Source of the DNA: Camellia lanceoleosa
Lineage: Eukaryota; Streptophyta; Magnoliopsida; Ericales; Theaceae
Length of the DNA: 64,000 bases
Reading direction: 5' to 3'
NCBI GenBank assembly: GCA_025200525.1
Contig: CM045767.1
Location: 122,810,346 to 122,874,345 of the forward strand
A program made the translations under genes and the position numbers. The notes beneath the pieces are model-generated. The model did not search any database. It saw only the letters and a program-made list of their open reading frames with translations, and was not told the origin of the DNA. Below are positions 54,315 to 63,987 of this stretch, in pieces. Position 1 is the stretch's first letter. Every line of letters starts with the position of its first letter.

Positions 54315-56518
54315 TATAGCGATCCCGAGTTTTACCCCTTGCTGTACAGTGATTCAGACTTGTTTCCGTGGATGTTAGTAGTTGTTTATATCTTGTTTGC
54401 ATCCTTTCGTACTTTGTATTGGAGTTATAGGATGTGTTGGGCAAGTTTGTTACAGGTCGGTTGAACTTAGAAACCAAAAGTTGTTGCCTAGATTTTTGCC
54501 TTAACGCTCGAGCGGAGCTTTTGACGCTCGAACGGGTCCTTCGTTGTTGCTTCTCCGCTCGAGTGGGTGTTTTGACGCTCGAGCGTGATTTTCCATCTCC
54601 TAGTATTTCCTCTGCAGTGTTGGACGCTCGAGCGAGAGTTTGGACGCTTGAGCGGGAGTTTGTGTGTGACGCTCGAGCGGGGAGTTTTACGCTCGAGCGG
54701 GGACCTGGTTCTGCAAAAGTTCTGGGAGTGTATATCCGCCGCTCGAGCGAGAGTTTTGATGCTCAAGCGGAGTTCAGGAGTGACGCCGGCGGGTTTTCCA
54801 CGCCGGCGGGCGATTTTTATAACAACTTCGGGATTCCATCCTTGAATCACTTTTTCACATCTCTTCTCTCTCTTACTTTTTCAAAAGACACCATTGGAGA
54901 GCTTCTCTCTCTAAACCCTTCCCTTCTCTCTAGGTATTGATCTAGTAGGAGTTGTTTTTTCACCTTTGGCCTTTACAAAAGTTGTGTTGATCGTCGAGGG
55001 CTACGTTTTGATCCGAGCATATTGAGTTTTGGAGCACTTTGAGTTTCGTCTTCTTCTTCCTTTGAGCTCCGAATTTGAGGTAGGGATACCCTACTCCTCT
55101 TTATGAGCTTTGTCTTTGAATTTTGATATTTTGATATGTTGGAGGTTGTTGTGTAATTATGGAAAAGTTTGGGTCTTTTGTGTAATTTTATAAAAGTTGG
55201 GGTTTTGTTTATATAAACCTATTTTCATGTTTGGCATAGAAAAATGAGATAAATGTTGGGTTATTGATGAAAATGGAACCTTAGGGTTGTGATGTTAATT
55301 ATGGGAAATGCCCTAATTACATTAATAAATTAATTGGTATAATTAATTTGAAGAAAAGAGGAATTGAATTGAGAATGTTGGAATTGAACGTGTATGGGAT
55401 TAAAGGGTGTAGTTAGATTCATTCATCGCTCACCTAGTTGAAATGTTGATTATATATCCATTTGGTGCATTTATTTCCTATTTAGAAATAACTGCTTTGG
55501 GCTATCGGTGGAGGATAGTCTTGATTGTTGTAGACAGTGCATGATGAGTAGGCAAACTAAAACTAATCGATTGAGTATGCTATCGAATATAGCGACTGGA
55601 ATAATACATTAAATTTATGTATTGATTGATTGTATATGATCTATGTTTATATACCTGTGTTGTGTGGGAGGAGATAGGGGATGTACTCCATGGTTTACGG
55701 GAAGATAGGGGATGGACCTCTAAACCGGATTATGTGTGACATTGATACAGCACTACAATGTGTATCAAGTGTTGATTATGGAAGTGTTCGAATTGATTTG
55801 ATATAGCACTAAAATGTATATCGTTATCAATTGTGAAGTATAGAAGTGATTCTATGCTATGTTGATACAGCGCCGAAATGTGTATCTTTCGTAAAGTGTG
55901 GAAATGGCTTATGTGTTATCGATACAGTATTAAAATGTGTATCCATCATGAATTTTGAAAGTGTTTTAAAGATGAGTCTAAATCTCATTAAGTTATTTGG
56001 CTAAGTGTTGAGCCTTGTTTTCAAACCCAAAGTTGAAAATGAAATGTAACATGGACTTAATGTCATGGAACCGGAAGGCGATATATGTGGATGTATCTGT
56101 GTTGACCATCTATCAACTGCTAATCTTTTAGTCTTTGTTTATAGCTGGTTTAGTGTATTTCTGCTGGGCTGTGGCTCACCATTTATGAGAAACCATTTTC
56201 AAGAGCAGGTAGCATGCCACCTTCAAGGACATAGCTTGGGAGGCTCGAGGCAGACAGACTTTTGTCATTTTGTTATCTTTTGGATGTATTACATGTAAAT
56301 TCAAGCCAAGGGCTTAATGTGTAGTTGAGTTAATACTCTCCTTTTTGTAACCAAGTGTTAACTTAGAAAGCTGTAAGCCCGTAGGGCATTTGCTTTTGTT
56401 GTTAACATGTAATACTCATTGTAATGAACTACTCTGATGAATAGAAGAAGATTTACCTTTTATATCAATGCATGTCTAAATTGATGGGTTTTAATGTTAT
56501 TATTTTGAAGGCGTTACA
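54315..56518 (+). repeat. Chromovirus 3' LTR (family 1)
   Basis: The LTR is 2204 bp, from TATAGCGATCCCGAG to GAAGGCGTTACA. It is very similar to 42112-44282 apart from substitutions and about 33 bp more, part of it one extra palindrome unit. Confidence 0.95.
54500..54812 (+). repeat. GCTCGAGCG palindrome cluster, 3' LTR
   Basis: About twelve units occur. The last two carry CGCCGGCGGG in place of CGCTCGAGCGGG, keeping a palindromic core while changing sequence. In the 5' LTR the corresponding last units are still GCTCGAGCG. Confidence 0.85.
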
Positions 56519-57384
56519 CTATCTCCTCCCGCACAATACAATGTATATAAACACATATTATATACATAATCAATCAATACATAAATTTGATGTATTACCC
56601 TAACCGTCATATTCGATGACATATTCAATTGATTAGTTTTAGTTTGCCTAATCATCATGCATTGTCTACAATAATCAAGACTATCCTCCACCGATAGCCC
56701 AAAGCAGTTATTTCTAAACAGATAATAAATACCTCAACAGATATATAATTTCAACATTTTCAAAGTGAGCGATTTATAAATCCAACTCCACCATTCTATC
56801 TCATAATGAGCCAATTTCATTATTTCCAACTCAATTTCACATTTCCATAACAATTGTCATTAATTACACTAATGACCCAAATATACCCAAATATGGCATT
56901 TTTTCTATTTTTCTCAATATTGACCCAAAGGTCCAAATATTATCAACAACATCAATAACCTCCTTTTTAGACCCAAAACACATATGTTTGAATCAAAAGA
57001 GCAAAACCCCTCTTTCCAATATAACACATTACAAACCCTAACTTTCTAAATCAAACCATTTATACAAAAGCTCAATGTTTAGGTTAAAACTCATAAAAAT
57101 GAGTAGGAATCCCTACCTTAAGAGATGAGACCCAATGGAGAAGATGAAGAATTTCGAGATGCTCCAAAACCCAAGATTTACGGATCAAAAGATAGCCCAC
57201 ACCAATATCAACACTTTTTACAAAGGCCCAAAGGTGGGAGATCACTAGGGCTAGATAATTTCTTAGAGAGAAGGTAAGGTTTTAGAGAGAGGAGCTCTCC
57301 AATGGAGGTTTTGAAAAAGTAGGAGAGAGAAAGAAAATCAAAAAATGATCCAAAAAGGTGAAACTCAGACTGATATAAAAGTCT

Positions 57385-57690
57385 TTCCGCTCGAGCGTGG
57401 AAACACCCGCTCGAGCGTCAGACACAGACTCACGCTCGAGCGTCAAAACGCCCGCTCCAGCGTCGGATGCACACTCACAGAAGTTTTGCAGGCGATGGTC
57501 CCCACTCGAGCGGAAGAACAAAATCAAAGGGTCACGCTCGAGCGTTAAATCTCCCGCTTGAGCGTACGAAGACCTGCAGAGAAAAATACTGGGAGATGGA
57601 AATTCACGCTCGAGCGTCAAAACTCCCGCTCGAGCGGAGAAGCAACAACAAAGGGCCCGCTCGAGCGTCAAAAGTCCCGCTCGAGCGTGA
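57385..57690 (-). repeat. GCTCGAGCG palindrome cluster in the dismembered solo LTR
   Basis: About twelve CCCGCTCGAGCGT or CACGCTCGAGCGT units lie in reverse orientation to the LTR clusters at 42300 and 54500. Open frames through this stretch on both strands (such as repeated ARAGVLTLER) are caused by the repeat. Confidence 0.85.
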
Positions 57691-57880
57691 AGGCCAAATT
57701 CTGGGCATCAAATTTTGGTTCCAAAGCACAACTAACCTATTTCGAACCTGCCTAACACAACCCAAGACTCAAATACAAAGAGTAAGGGAAGGAAATGAGA
57801 ATGAGACAACAACACAACCACGGAACCAAGTCCGGAATACAATATACAAAGGAAAGAAAAACCGGGATCGCTATAATTTA

Positions 57881-60590
57881 CATACAAAAATTTAACCATT
57901 TATATTATTTTATATAAAAATATATTATTAATTTTTTTACATGTGGTATATAGCACGGGTTACCATTGGTAAATAAATAAAATGAAAGGGGTCATTGAAC
58001 CTCAACCTTGACTATGTGCGTATATATACGCAAAGTGAAAGGTGCAGGTAGGGGATAAAAAAGAAAAGGAAGAAAAAAAATTTAATACTGATTTAAAATT
58101 ATTTTTAAAATTTTACATTGAATTGTAATTATTCCTAATAAAATGATGATTCAAACATTATTCGATTTTAATGTGATTAGATATTAATGAGATTATTAAG
58201 ATGACTTATAGCATAAAATTAGATGTAATAAAAGATTACAATTGTGATAGAGACTCCTACTTATACATGACTCTCACAACTCCCACTCTCATTTCAACCA
58301 TTCATAATATAAAGTCCACACATACATTCAAAAGCTAAAATCAAATTAAAGGTAATGGAACCAAGGGTCGAAACATTTCGCATTTTGAAATGACCCGTGA
58401 CTCTTTCATCACCTACACACCCCTTTATTCTAATTAAAGTCATCAAATGATGGGGCCTTAGATTTACTGTGCACTATCTTTGAACCCTTTGAAGAAGACG
58501 AAGGGATCTGATCAATATGTTTGTCCTTTTTACATCATGTTGAGAACTTTAATGAGGAAGGAAAGAAAACGATTATATAAATCATTTTGAGAAAAAAAAT
58601 TTTCTTTTTATTTTAATAAATAAAAGAAAAGAAATATTTTTTTTTTCATATTTTATTTAATTAAATTAAATTAAAAAAGAAAAGAAAAAATTATTTCATA
58701 TTACAATACAAAAATAACTTTTGATAAGTGTCACTTTTTTGATTTTTTGATTTTATTTATAATTATATCCAAAAGGGCAATTTGAATAGGAATTATAGGA
58801 ACATAGCAATTAGTTAGCTTATTTTTAGAGGGAGTGAGGGATTAGGGGGTCGCGTGTCCCTTGTATTTTGTGATTTTTTTATTTTGCAAATATAAAGAAA
58901 ATGTTTTCAATAAAAAAAATTAGAAAAATATTATTAAAGTGAAATGTTAATGACATTTTAAAAACTATGAGAACAATAATAGTTGTTTTGATTGAAAATG
59001 AAGAGACTACTATAAACCATATTATCTATGAAAATTTTATAAATTTTTTTGAATGTAACGGTGATGTCATTATTATTGACATGTAAGTATAATTAATCTC
59101 ACTATAAATATATGAAATATATTAGATTGTTAGTTACATTTGACATGTGAGATTCACCTTTATGTGTTGATCTACTAATAGTTTGTGATATCACATGCCA
59201 ATGATAACGTGGTATTACCATATATTGGATTTTTAATCAAATTTTGTAAAAAAAAATAATTTATAATTATACAATTTATTTTAAGACTTATATTCATATT
59301 TTTTTTGTATTATCCATGACACACTAGTTACAAATAACATTAAATTTTTTTATATTTCTCGAAATCAATTGTAAAAAACTTGCGTGAAATATTTTTATAA
59401 AAATTTTTGATATTGTAATTAATAAGTACTTCCTCTAATTTAATTTTTTGGCTCCGCCATTAGTGGCAATGGCCGTAGTGATGATAGTGGAGATGAGAGT
59501 GACAATGGTAATGTAGAGCAATTAGTATGATTTTAATCTAAAAAATGTTTTTTTCTTTTTAAAAGTGAAAAATATTTTTTGCCTTTGTAGGTTTGTTTTC
59601 TATTGATTATGAAAGATATTTTCTGTTACTTTTAATTTTTTTATTGTATCAAACACTAAAAAATATAAAAAAATATTTTATTTTTCACCTAAATAAATAG
59701 AGTATCAATCTCTCCGAGATATTTAAAAATTATAAGATAAAATAAATTTCTACCAATTTTTGTTTCTACTTTACCATATTTCTTTTGTCGTTATTTATCC
59801 AAAGAAATGATGTGAACGAAAAGAAATGTATTTCTATTTTTAAACTCTAAGTCAGGCAATCGAAACGAGGACTTGACTTTTAAGGAGTGAAGAAAAAGGA
59901 TCATTGAATCCCAACCCTTTTGTTTTTATATGCATTTGTATAAATAGAGTGAAAGGGGCCATTGAACCCCAAAGTTGACGTTATTTTTATTAGTCATTAT
60001 ATATGTATATATATATATGTATATGTGTATATATATGCAAAGTGAAAGGTGTAAGTAGGGGATAAAAAAGAAAAGAAAGAACAGAAAGTGAGGGGTATTG
60101 GGGGTTACTATTGGGGGTTAGGGATTGCATCGATAATATGTCGTGGTGGGAGGAGAAGAGGAACAAATTTGGGAGTGGGGGGGGGGGGGTCAGATTCCGT
60201 ATTGGAGAGATTGAGGAACCAACCCATCTACTCACCACCACCGTCTCCCACCTCCGTCTTCATCAGCTCTCCACAACTCTACTTCTCACAACCACCGCCG
60301 CTCACCCCCCAACTCCACTTCTCACCACCACCAACTACCTCCGTCATGTTTCCATGTCTCGGACGCCTATCCATAAGAAAAGGCCTATCCCTCAGAATCC
60401 TATCCTTAACAAAGATGAATCCACATAGAGGCCAAATCGAATGTGAGCTCTCTCTCTCTCTCTCTCTCTCTCTCTGCTCACATTGCTTTCGCTTTTTTTT
60501 AAAAAAGGTTCCACTTTACAACTTTTTATATCAAATTTCACCTGAATATTTGTTTTCAATTGTAAATGTATCTCTTATATTTTTGGTCAA
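57881..60590. other. Non-coding AT-rich DNA with diverged duplicated segments
   Basis: No gene is supported. The segments 57970-58075 and 59945-60080 are related (GTGAAAGGGGYCATTGAACC and AGTAGGGGATAAAAAAGAAA). The segment 59868-59950 is related to 6541-6620. A G13 run occurs at about 60177-60189. A CT microsatellite lies at 60448-60475, preceded by CACC-rich sequence similar in composition to the first 80 bases of the window. Open stretches at 60088-60597 are low-complexity Pro/Ser-rich and not convincing. Confidence 0.55.
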
Positions 60591-60796
60591 TTTATAATAG
60601 GGAAATTTGGCTATAAACTCCCTTTGTCTTCCTTTCATTGTTAAAAGGACTATGAAAAAAATTATATTTTCTAAACCCCCTCATAATTATAAAGTCTTGC
60701 ATAAAGGACAAATTTATTATTTAAATATTTTATATGACTATTATGTCCCTTCCATCAAGCACTACCTCTCAATTCTCTCTCTCTCTAGAATTTCAA

Positions 60797-60961
60797 ATGG
60801 CGGTTTCACAGAACAGTGCTTCGCTGATTGTTCTAATGGCGATGGTTCTAATTGTCTATCTCATCGAAGGCTCTTTCGCAGCCTCTTCTCTACATCTTCT
60901 CAACTCTCCTCCTTCAACTCTCCTTCAACCGTTCATCTTCTCTCTCGTCTCTCTCTTCTAA
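60797..60961 (+). CDS. 54-codon ORF with signal-peptide-like N terminus, probable captured gene fragment
   Basis: The start context AATTTCAAATGGCGG follows a CT-rich leader (TCTCTCTCTCTCTAG), typical of plant mRNAs. The product begins MAVSQNSASLIVLMAMVLIV, then YLIEGSFAASS, a hydrophobic secretion-signal-like segment with a plausible cleavage site after SFA. A short Ser/Pro/Leu-rich tail ends ...IFSLVSLF. The size and layout recall small secreted or GPI-anchored plant peptides, but no family is recognised. Composition differs from the surrounding AT-rich DNA. It sits within the Mutator-like element and is likely a 5' fragment of a host gene. Confidence 0.45.
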   Translation: MAVSQNSASLIVLMAMVLIVYLIEGSFAASSLHLLNSPPSTLLQPFIFSLVSLF

Positions 60962-61322
60962 CCCTAGCTTCCTCCATGGTCAAGTCAGGATAACTTGCAA
61001 ATCGCACTGATACATATATATATATATATATATATATCTATATATATGTGTGTGTTTGTGTGTTTTTGATATTTGAATTCGAATATATATGTGTTTTGGG
61101 ATTTGAATTCGAATATATATATATATATATCTACATATTTCGATCTCTAATCAATATATATATGTATATCTATATATGTGTGTGTTTGAGTCTTTAAGAT
61201 CGGAGATTTGAAAGATTTTTTAGTAGAAGAGAGACCTGTTAGATCAAACATAACCTAATGAATTTATGAAATCGGCTAATGTGATGGAACCAGAGTAAAA
61301 TAACATCAAATTTCATTTGATA

Positions 61323-61725
61323 GAACCAGAGTAAAATTTTACTCTGGTTCTTTTGCTCTGTTTTTTTCATTTGACAAAACCAGAGTAAAATTTTACTTTC
61401 ATACAGAGTAAAATTTTACTTTTAGTTTTAGAGTGCAAAATTTTACTCTTATTCAAAGTAAAATTTTACTTTTATACAGAGTAAAATTTTACTTTAGTTT
61501 CAGAGTATAACATTTTACTCTTATTCAGAGTAAAATTTTACTTTCATACAGAGTAAAATTTTACTTTAGTTTCAGAGTGTAAACTTTTACTTTCATACAG
61601 AGTAAAATTTTACTTTTAGGTTCAGAGTGTAAAATTTTACTTTTATACAGAGTAAAATTTTACTTTCATACAGAGTAAAATTATGAAAGTAAAATTTTAC
61701 TTTCATACAGAGTAAAATTTTATGA
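61323..61725. repeat. Array of AGTAAAATTTTACT palindromes
   Basis: About ten perfect and five degenerate copies of the 14-bp palindrome AGTAAAATTTTACT occur at 20-30 base spacing, usually as CAGAGTAAAATTTTACTTTC. The first copy is extended to a perfect 28-bp palindrome (61323-61350). Each unit can form a hairpin or cruciform. Confidence 0.88.
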
Positions 61726-62111
61726 GGGTAATATAGTAAAAGAAACAAGTTTTAAAATATTAGGGGGTTTTGAAAGTACTTATATAATTCTTGTCCTTTT
61801 GAAAGACAAATTAGATAGTGAGGGGGCTATCACCAAATCCCCCTTTATAATATGTCCTTAAAATATTTTTTTTTTAACCGGTAAAAATATAGAAAAGATT
61901 ATTTTTTCTTTTTATACCTCATGTGAGGGTAACATGATCATGGGGTCCGTTTGTTTGATGGATTATCTTGGATGTGATTTTGTTTAGTTGTTACTTAGGT
62001 AGATATATAAGATAAATTATAAATTGTATTTGTTTATATATTAGAGTAATATTTTTAGTTGATTGGAAAATTTATAAATCTCAAAATGTATAATACGTTA
62101 TTTTATTATTT

Positions 62112-62523
62112 TTGTAAGGGTTTGACTTTGGTCCAGTTTAAGATTGGATTTGGTTGTGTTGTTGGGCCTGTGAGGGTTTATCACGGGTTTCGTTTTGATA
62201 ATCCGATCCGTTTAATGTGTAGAACTCGTCGAGTACTATATATCTATAAAAAATCACGTTGATCGGATATCGATAGTTATGTGATCAAATCAGTTTTGTA
62301 TAAAAAAATAGATGGTGAACAAATTAACAGTTGACAAAAAAACTATTTTGATCACATAGCTATCAGTATCCGATCAACGTGATTTTTTATAAGCATATAG
62401 TACTCAACGAGTTCTATACATTGAAGGTTCGGATTACAAAACGGCACTCGTGGTGAGCCCCCACGGGCCCAACAGTACAGTCAAGTCCGATTTTTGACTG
62501 GACCAAAGCCAAACCCTTTTTGT
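62112..62523. mobile_element. Long-armed foldback element, copy 1
   Basis: The left arm (about 62112-62290) and right arm (about 62345-62523) are inverted repeats of about 175 bp around a short loop. Shared arm sequences include GGGTTTG(A/G)CTTTGGTCCAG, AGAACTCGT(C/T)GAGTACTATAT and ATAAAAAATCACGTTGATCG. No ORF is present. It fits a MITE or foldback element; its transcript would form a long imperfect hairpin. Confidence 0.85.
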
Positions 62524-62889
62524 AAAGTGGGGATAAATTAATAATTTCATAGGATTAGATCGGGAATCCTCAGAGCATCTCTAACAATCTGTTTTTTTAT
62601 TTTTTGGGTCCAATTTTAACTAAAAAGTGTATTTCCTATTTAAAAAAATTACTTTTTCAATTATCATTTTTAGCGGTTGTTTGGGATGTCTTAAATAAGT
62701 GCACTTTTTGTTTTTTTGGACTAAAAAGTTAAGGAAAAAAATATGGATGTTTGGGTTAACTTTTTGATTTTTTATGAAAAAAATGTATATTAAAAAATTG
62801 TATAAAGAAGTGTGTAGGAGAAGATTAGAAATGAAAAGTCAACAGCCGTACAATCTGAGGGTTGAATTGATGGTAAGAAATTATTGGCT
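62524..62889. other. Spacer with MITE-like termini
   Basis: No gene is seen. GAGCATCTCTAACAATCTG at about 62573 has a MITE-like terminus. A counterpart in inverted orientation (AGATGCTCTAACCCTCC) occurs at about 63700, so a roughly 1.1-kb inverted-repeat element may contain the second foldback copy. GCGGTTGTTTGGGATGTC at about 62672 resembles the termini of the element at 23360-24153. Confidence 0.4.
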
Positions 62890-63253
62890 AATTTTCGGGC
62901 AATGTACTGAACGGTTTTATTCTGCCCATGGGGGCCATCACGGGTCTCATTTTGATAATCTGAATCGTCAATGCGTAGAACTCGTCGAGTACTATATGCC
63001 TATAAAAAATCACGTTAATTGGATATCGATAGCTGTCTGATCAGATGTGTTTTTTTTCAATCATTAATTATAATAACACCATCCATTTTTTTTTATATAT
63101 AAAACTGATTTGATCATATAGTTATCGATATCCGATCAATGGGATTTTTTATAGACATATAGGACTCGACGAGTTCTACACATTGAATGGTTTAGATTAT
63201 CAAAATAGGACCCGTGATGGACCCCCATGGACCGAACAACAGTGTGCGAAAAT
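62890..63253. mobile_element. Long-armed foldback element, copy 2
   Basis: The left arm (about 62890-63050) and right arm (about 63100-63253) are diverged inverted repeats related to copy 1. Shared sequences are CCATGGGGG, CATCACGGGT, TTTTGATAATCT, GAACTCGTCGAGT and GGATATCGATA. The arms have more mismatches than copy 1. Confidence 0.8.
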
Positions 63254-63846
63254 TGCACCAAACTGTGCAATTTTTCCTTTCAAATGCAGCACAGAGCTTC
63301 ATGGGTCAAGTGATGAGTTGTACGGCTGTGTGAATTGATATGTGAAAAATTAATTTTTTAATATTTTTTTGGTGAATAATGATAACTATTTAACTTTTTG
63401 AGTAATTTTTTTAGCTTTTTGACTTTTTTGAGAGTTGCCAAACTTGGCCTTAATAATACTCTCTACTTTGCCCCTATATATTTTAAATATTTTTAAAAAT
63501 ATATATATTTTTAATCTTTTTTTTATTAAAAATATTTTTCCAAACTTTCTTCTCCCTTCTCTACCATCTGAGACAAGGGACAAGAGGAAAAAATGTTTTT
63601 TAAATTATAGGTAAAGGAGTTGAGTATGGCGATTATTGAAGAGAATTATTTTGTATTTCACTCTTTAAAGTTGGGCAAAAGTGGGGATAAGAGACTATTT
63701 AGATGCTCTAACCCTCCAATGGGATTGGTAGTCCTGCTATTGGGGATTAATAGTTCAGCCTAACAATGTTGTTGCCAATTAACCAGCCAAACATGGCATA
63801 TGTAAGGCTTATCTCATTAATAATTCAACAACAATGATAGATAATT
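63254..63846. other. AT-rich non-coding stretch
   Basis: No gene is seen. The sequence is AT-rich with a CCTCCAATGGG MITE-like terminus near 63712. Confidence 0.5.
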
Positions 63847-63987
63847 CTAATTTTGGAGCTTTAAAGAGAGTACTAGTAACATGGTAAGAGAAAAAAAAAA
63901 CAAAAACATAAGTACACATCACATTATATGTAGGTCCCACTCCTTGCCACATCTCTAAAACTCTCTTTAAAACTCCAAAATTAGAGT
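63847..63987. mobile_element. Small inverted-repeat element (MITE-like), about 140 bp
   Basis: The left end CTAATTTTGGAGCTTTAAAG is matched in inverted orientation by the right end TTTAAAACTCCAAAATTAG. Termini of this type are common in plant MITEs. The duplication cannot be resolved because both flanks are AT-rich. Confidence 0.7.

Larger units (their letters stand above)
42112..56518 (+). mobile_element. Full-length Tekay-like chromovirus (Ty3/gypsy), defective, with two solo LTRs inside
   Basis: Family-1 LTRs at 42112-44282 and 54315-56518 are flanked by the target duplication CTATC (42107-42111, 56519-56523). The primer site TGGTATCAGAGC is at 44286-44297; the purine tract AAGGGGGGGAGGT at 54302-54314 abuts the 3' LTR. 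Coding order is gag, protease, RT, RNase H, integrase, with a chromodomain-like C terminus, which places it with chromoviruses, most like Tekay/Del. Subtracting two inserted solo LTRs (2384 and 2362 bp plus duplications) leaves about 9.65 kb. It inserted into a solo LTR of its own family in the opposite orientation. It is inactive: many stops, one frameshift and an RT deletion. Confidence 0.95.
24599..57875 (-). mobile_element. Dismembered family-1 solo LTR that hosts three later insertions
   Basis: Read on the plus strand, the LTR begins TGTAACGCCCTCAAAATAAA at 24599 and ends CGGGATCGCTATA at 57875, with target duplication ATTTA at 24594-24598 and 57876-57880. It is in reverse orientation. 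Its pieces are 24599-24658, 28632-29092, 41817-42111 and 56524-57875; they add up to about 2168 bp, matching the 2171-bp LTR at 42112-44282. No internal retrotransposon sequence belongs to it, so it was a solo LTR before being split. The breaks correspond exactly to copia (AAGGG), the 12.7-kb element (CCTGG) and the chromovirus (CTATC). Confidence 0.93.
60600..61843. mobile_element. Mutator-like non-autonomous element (Pack-MULE candidate)
   Basis: A perfect 9-bp target duplication TTTATAATA flanks the element (60591-60599, 61844-61852). The termini are long diverged inverted repeats of about 130 bp: left GGGAAATTTGGCTATAAACT, right (reverse complement) GGGGGATTTGGTGATAGCCC, followed on both sides by TTTGTCTT..AAAAGGAC and ACCCCCT blocks. 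A 9-bp duplication with long terminal inverted repeats is the Mutator signature. There is no transposase. The interior carries a gene-like segment (60767-60990), TA microsatellites (about 61014-61160), and the AGTAAAATTTTACT palindrome array. Gene segment plus MULE ends fits a Pack-MULE. Confidence 0.75.

Noticed and set aside
24594..57880. Reading 24599 to 57875 as one intact 33-kb LTR retrotransposon
   Set aside because: The terminal segments are the two ends of one LTR, not two LTRs. Each insertion has its own duplication, and the pieces sum to one LTR length.
60088..60597. 169-codon ORF with Pro/Ser-rich and Ser-Leu repeats
   Set aside because: It runs through a G-run, CACC repeats and a CT microsatellite, and overlapping frames are equally open.
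62774..63040. 88-codon ORF in the second foldback element
   Set aside because: It crosses the foldback arm, whose sister copy does not conserve the frame.
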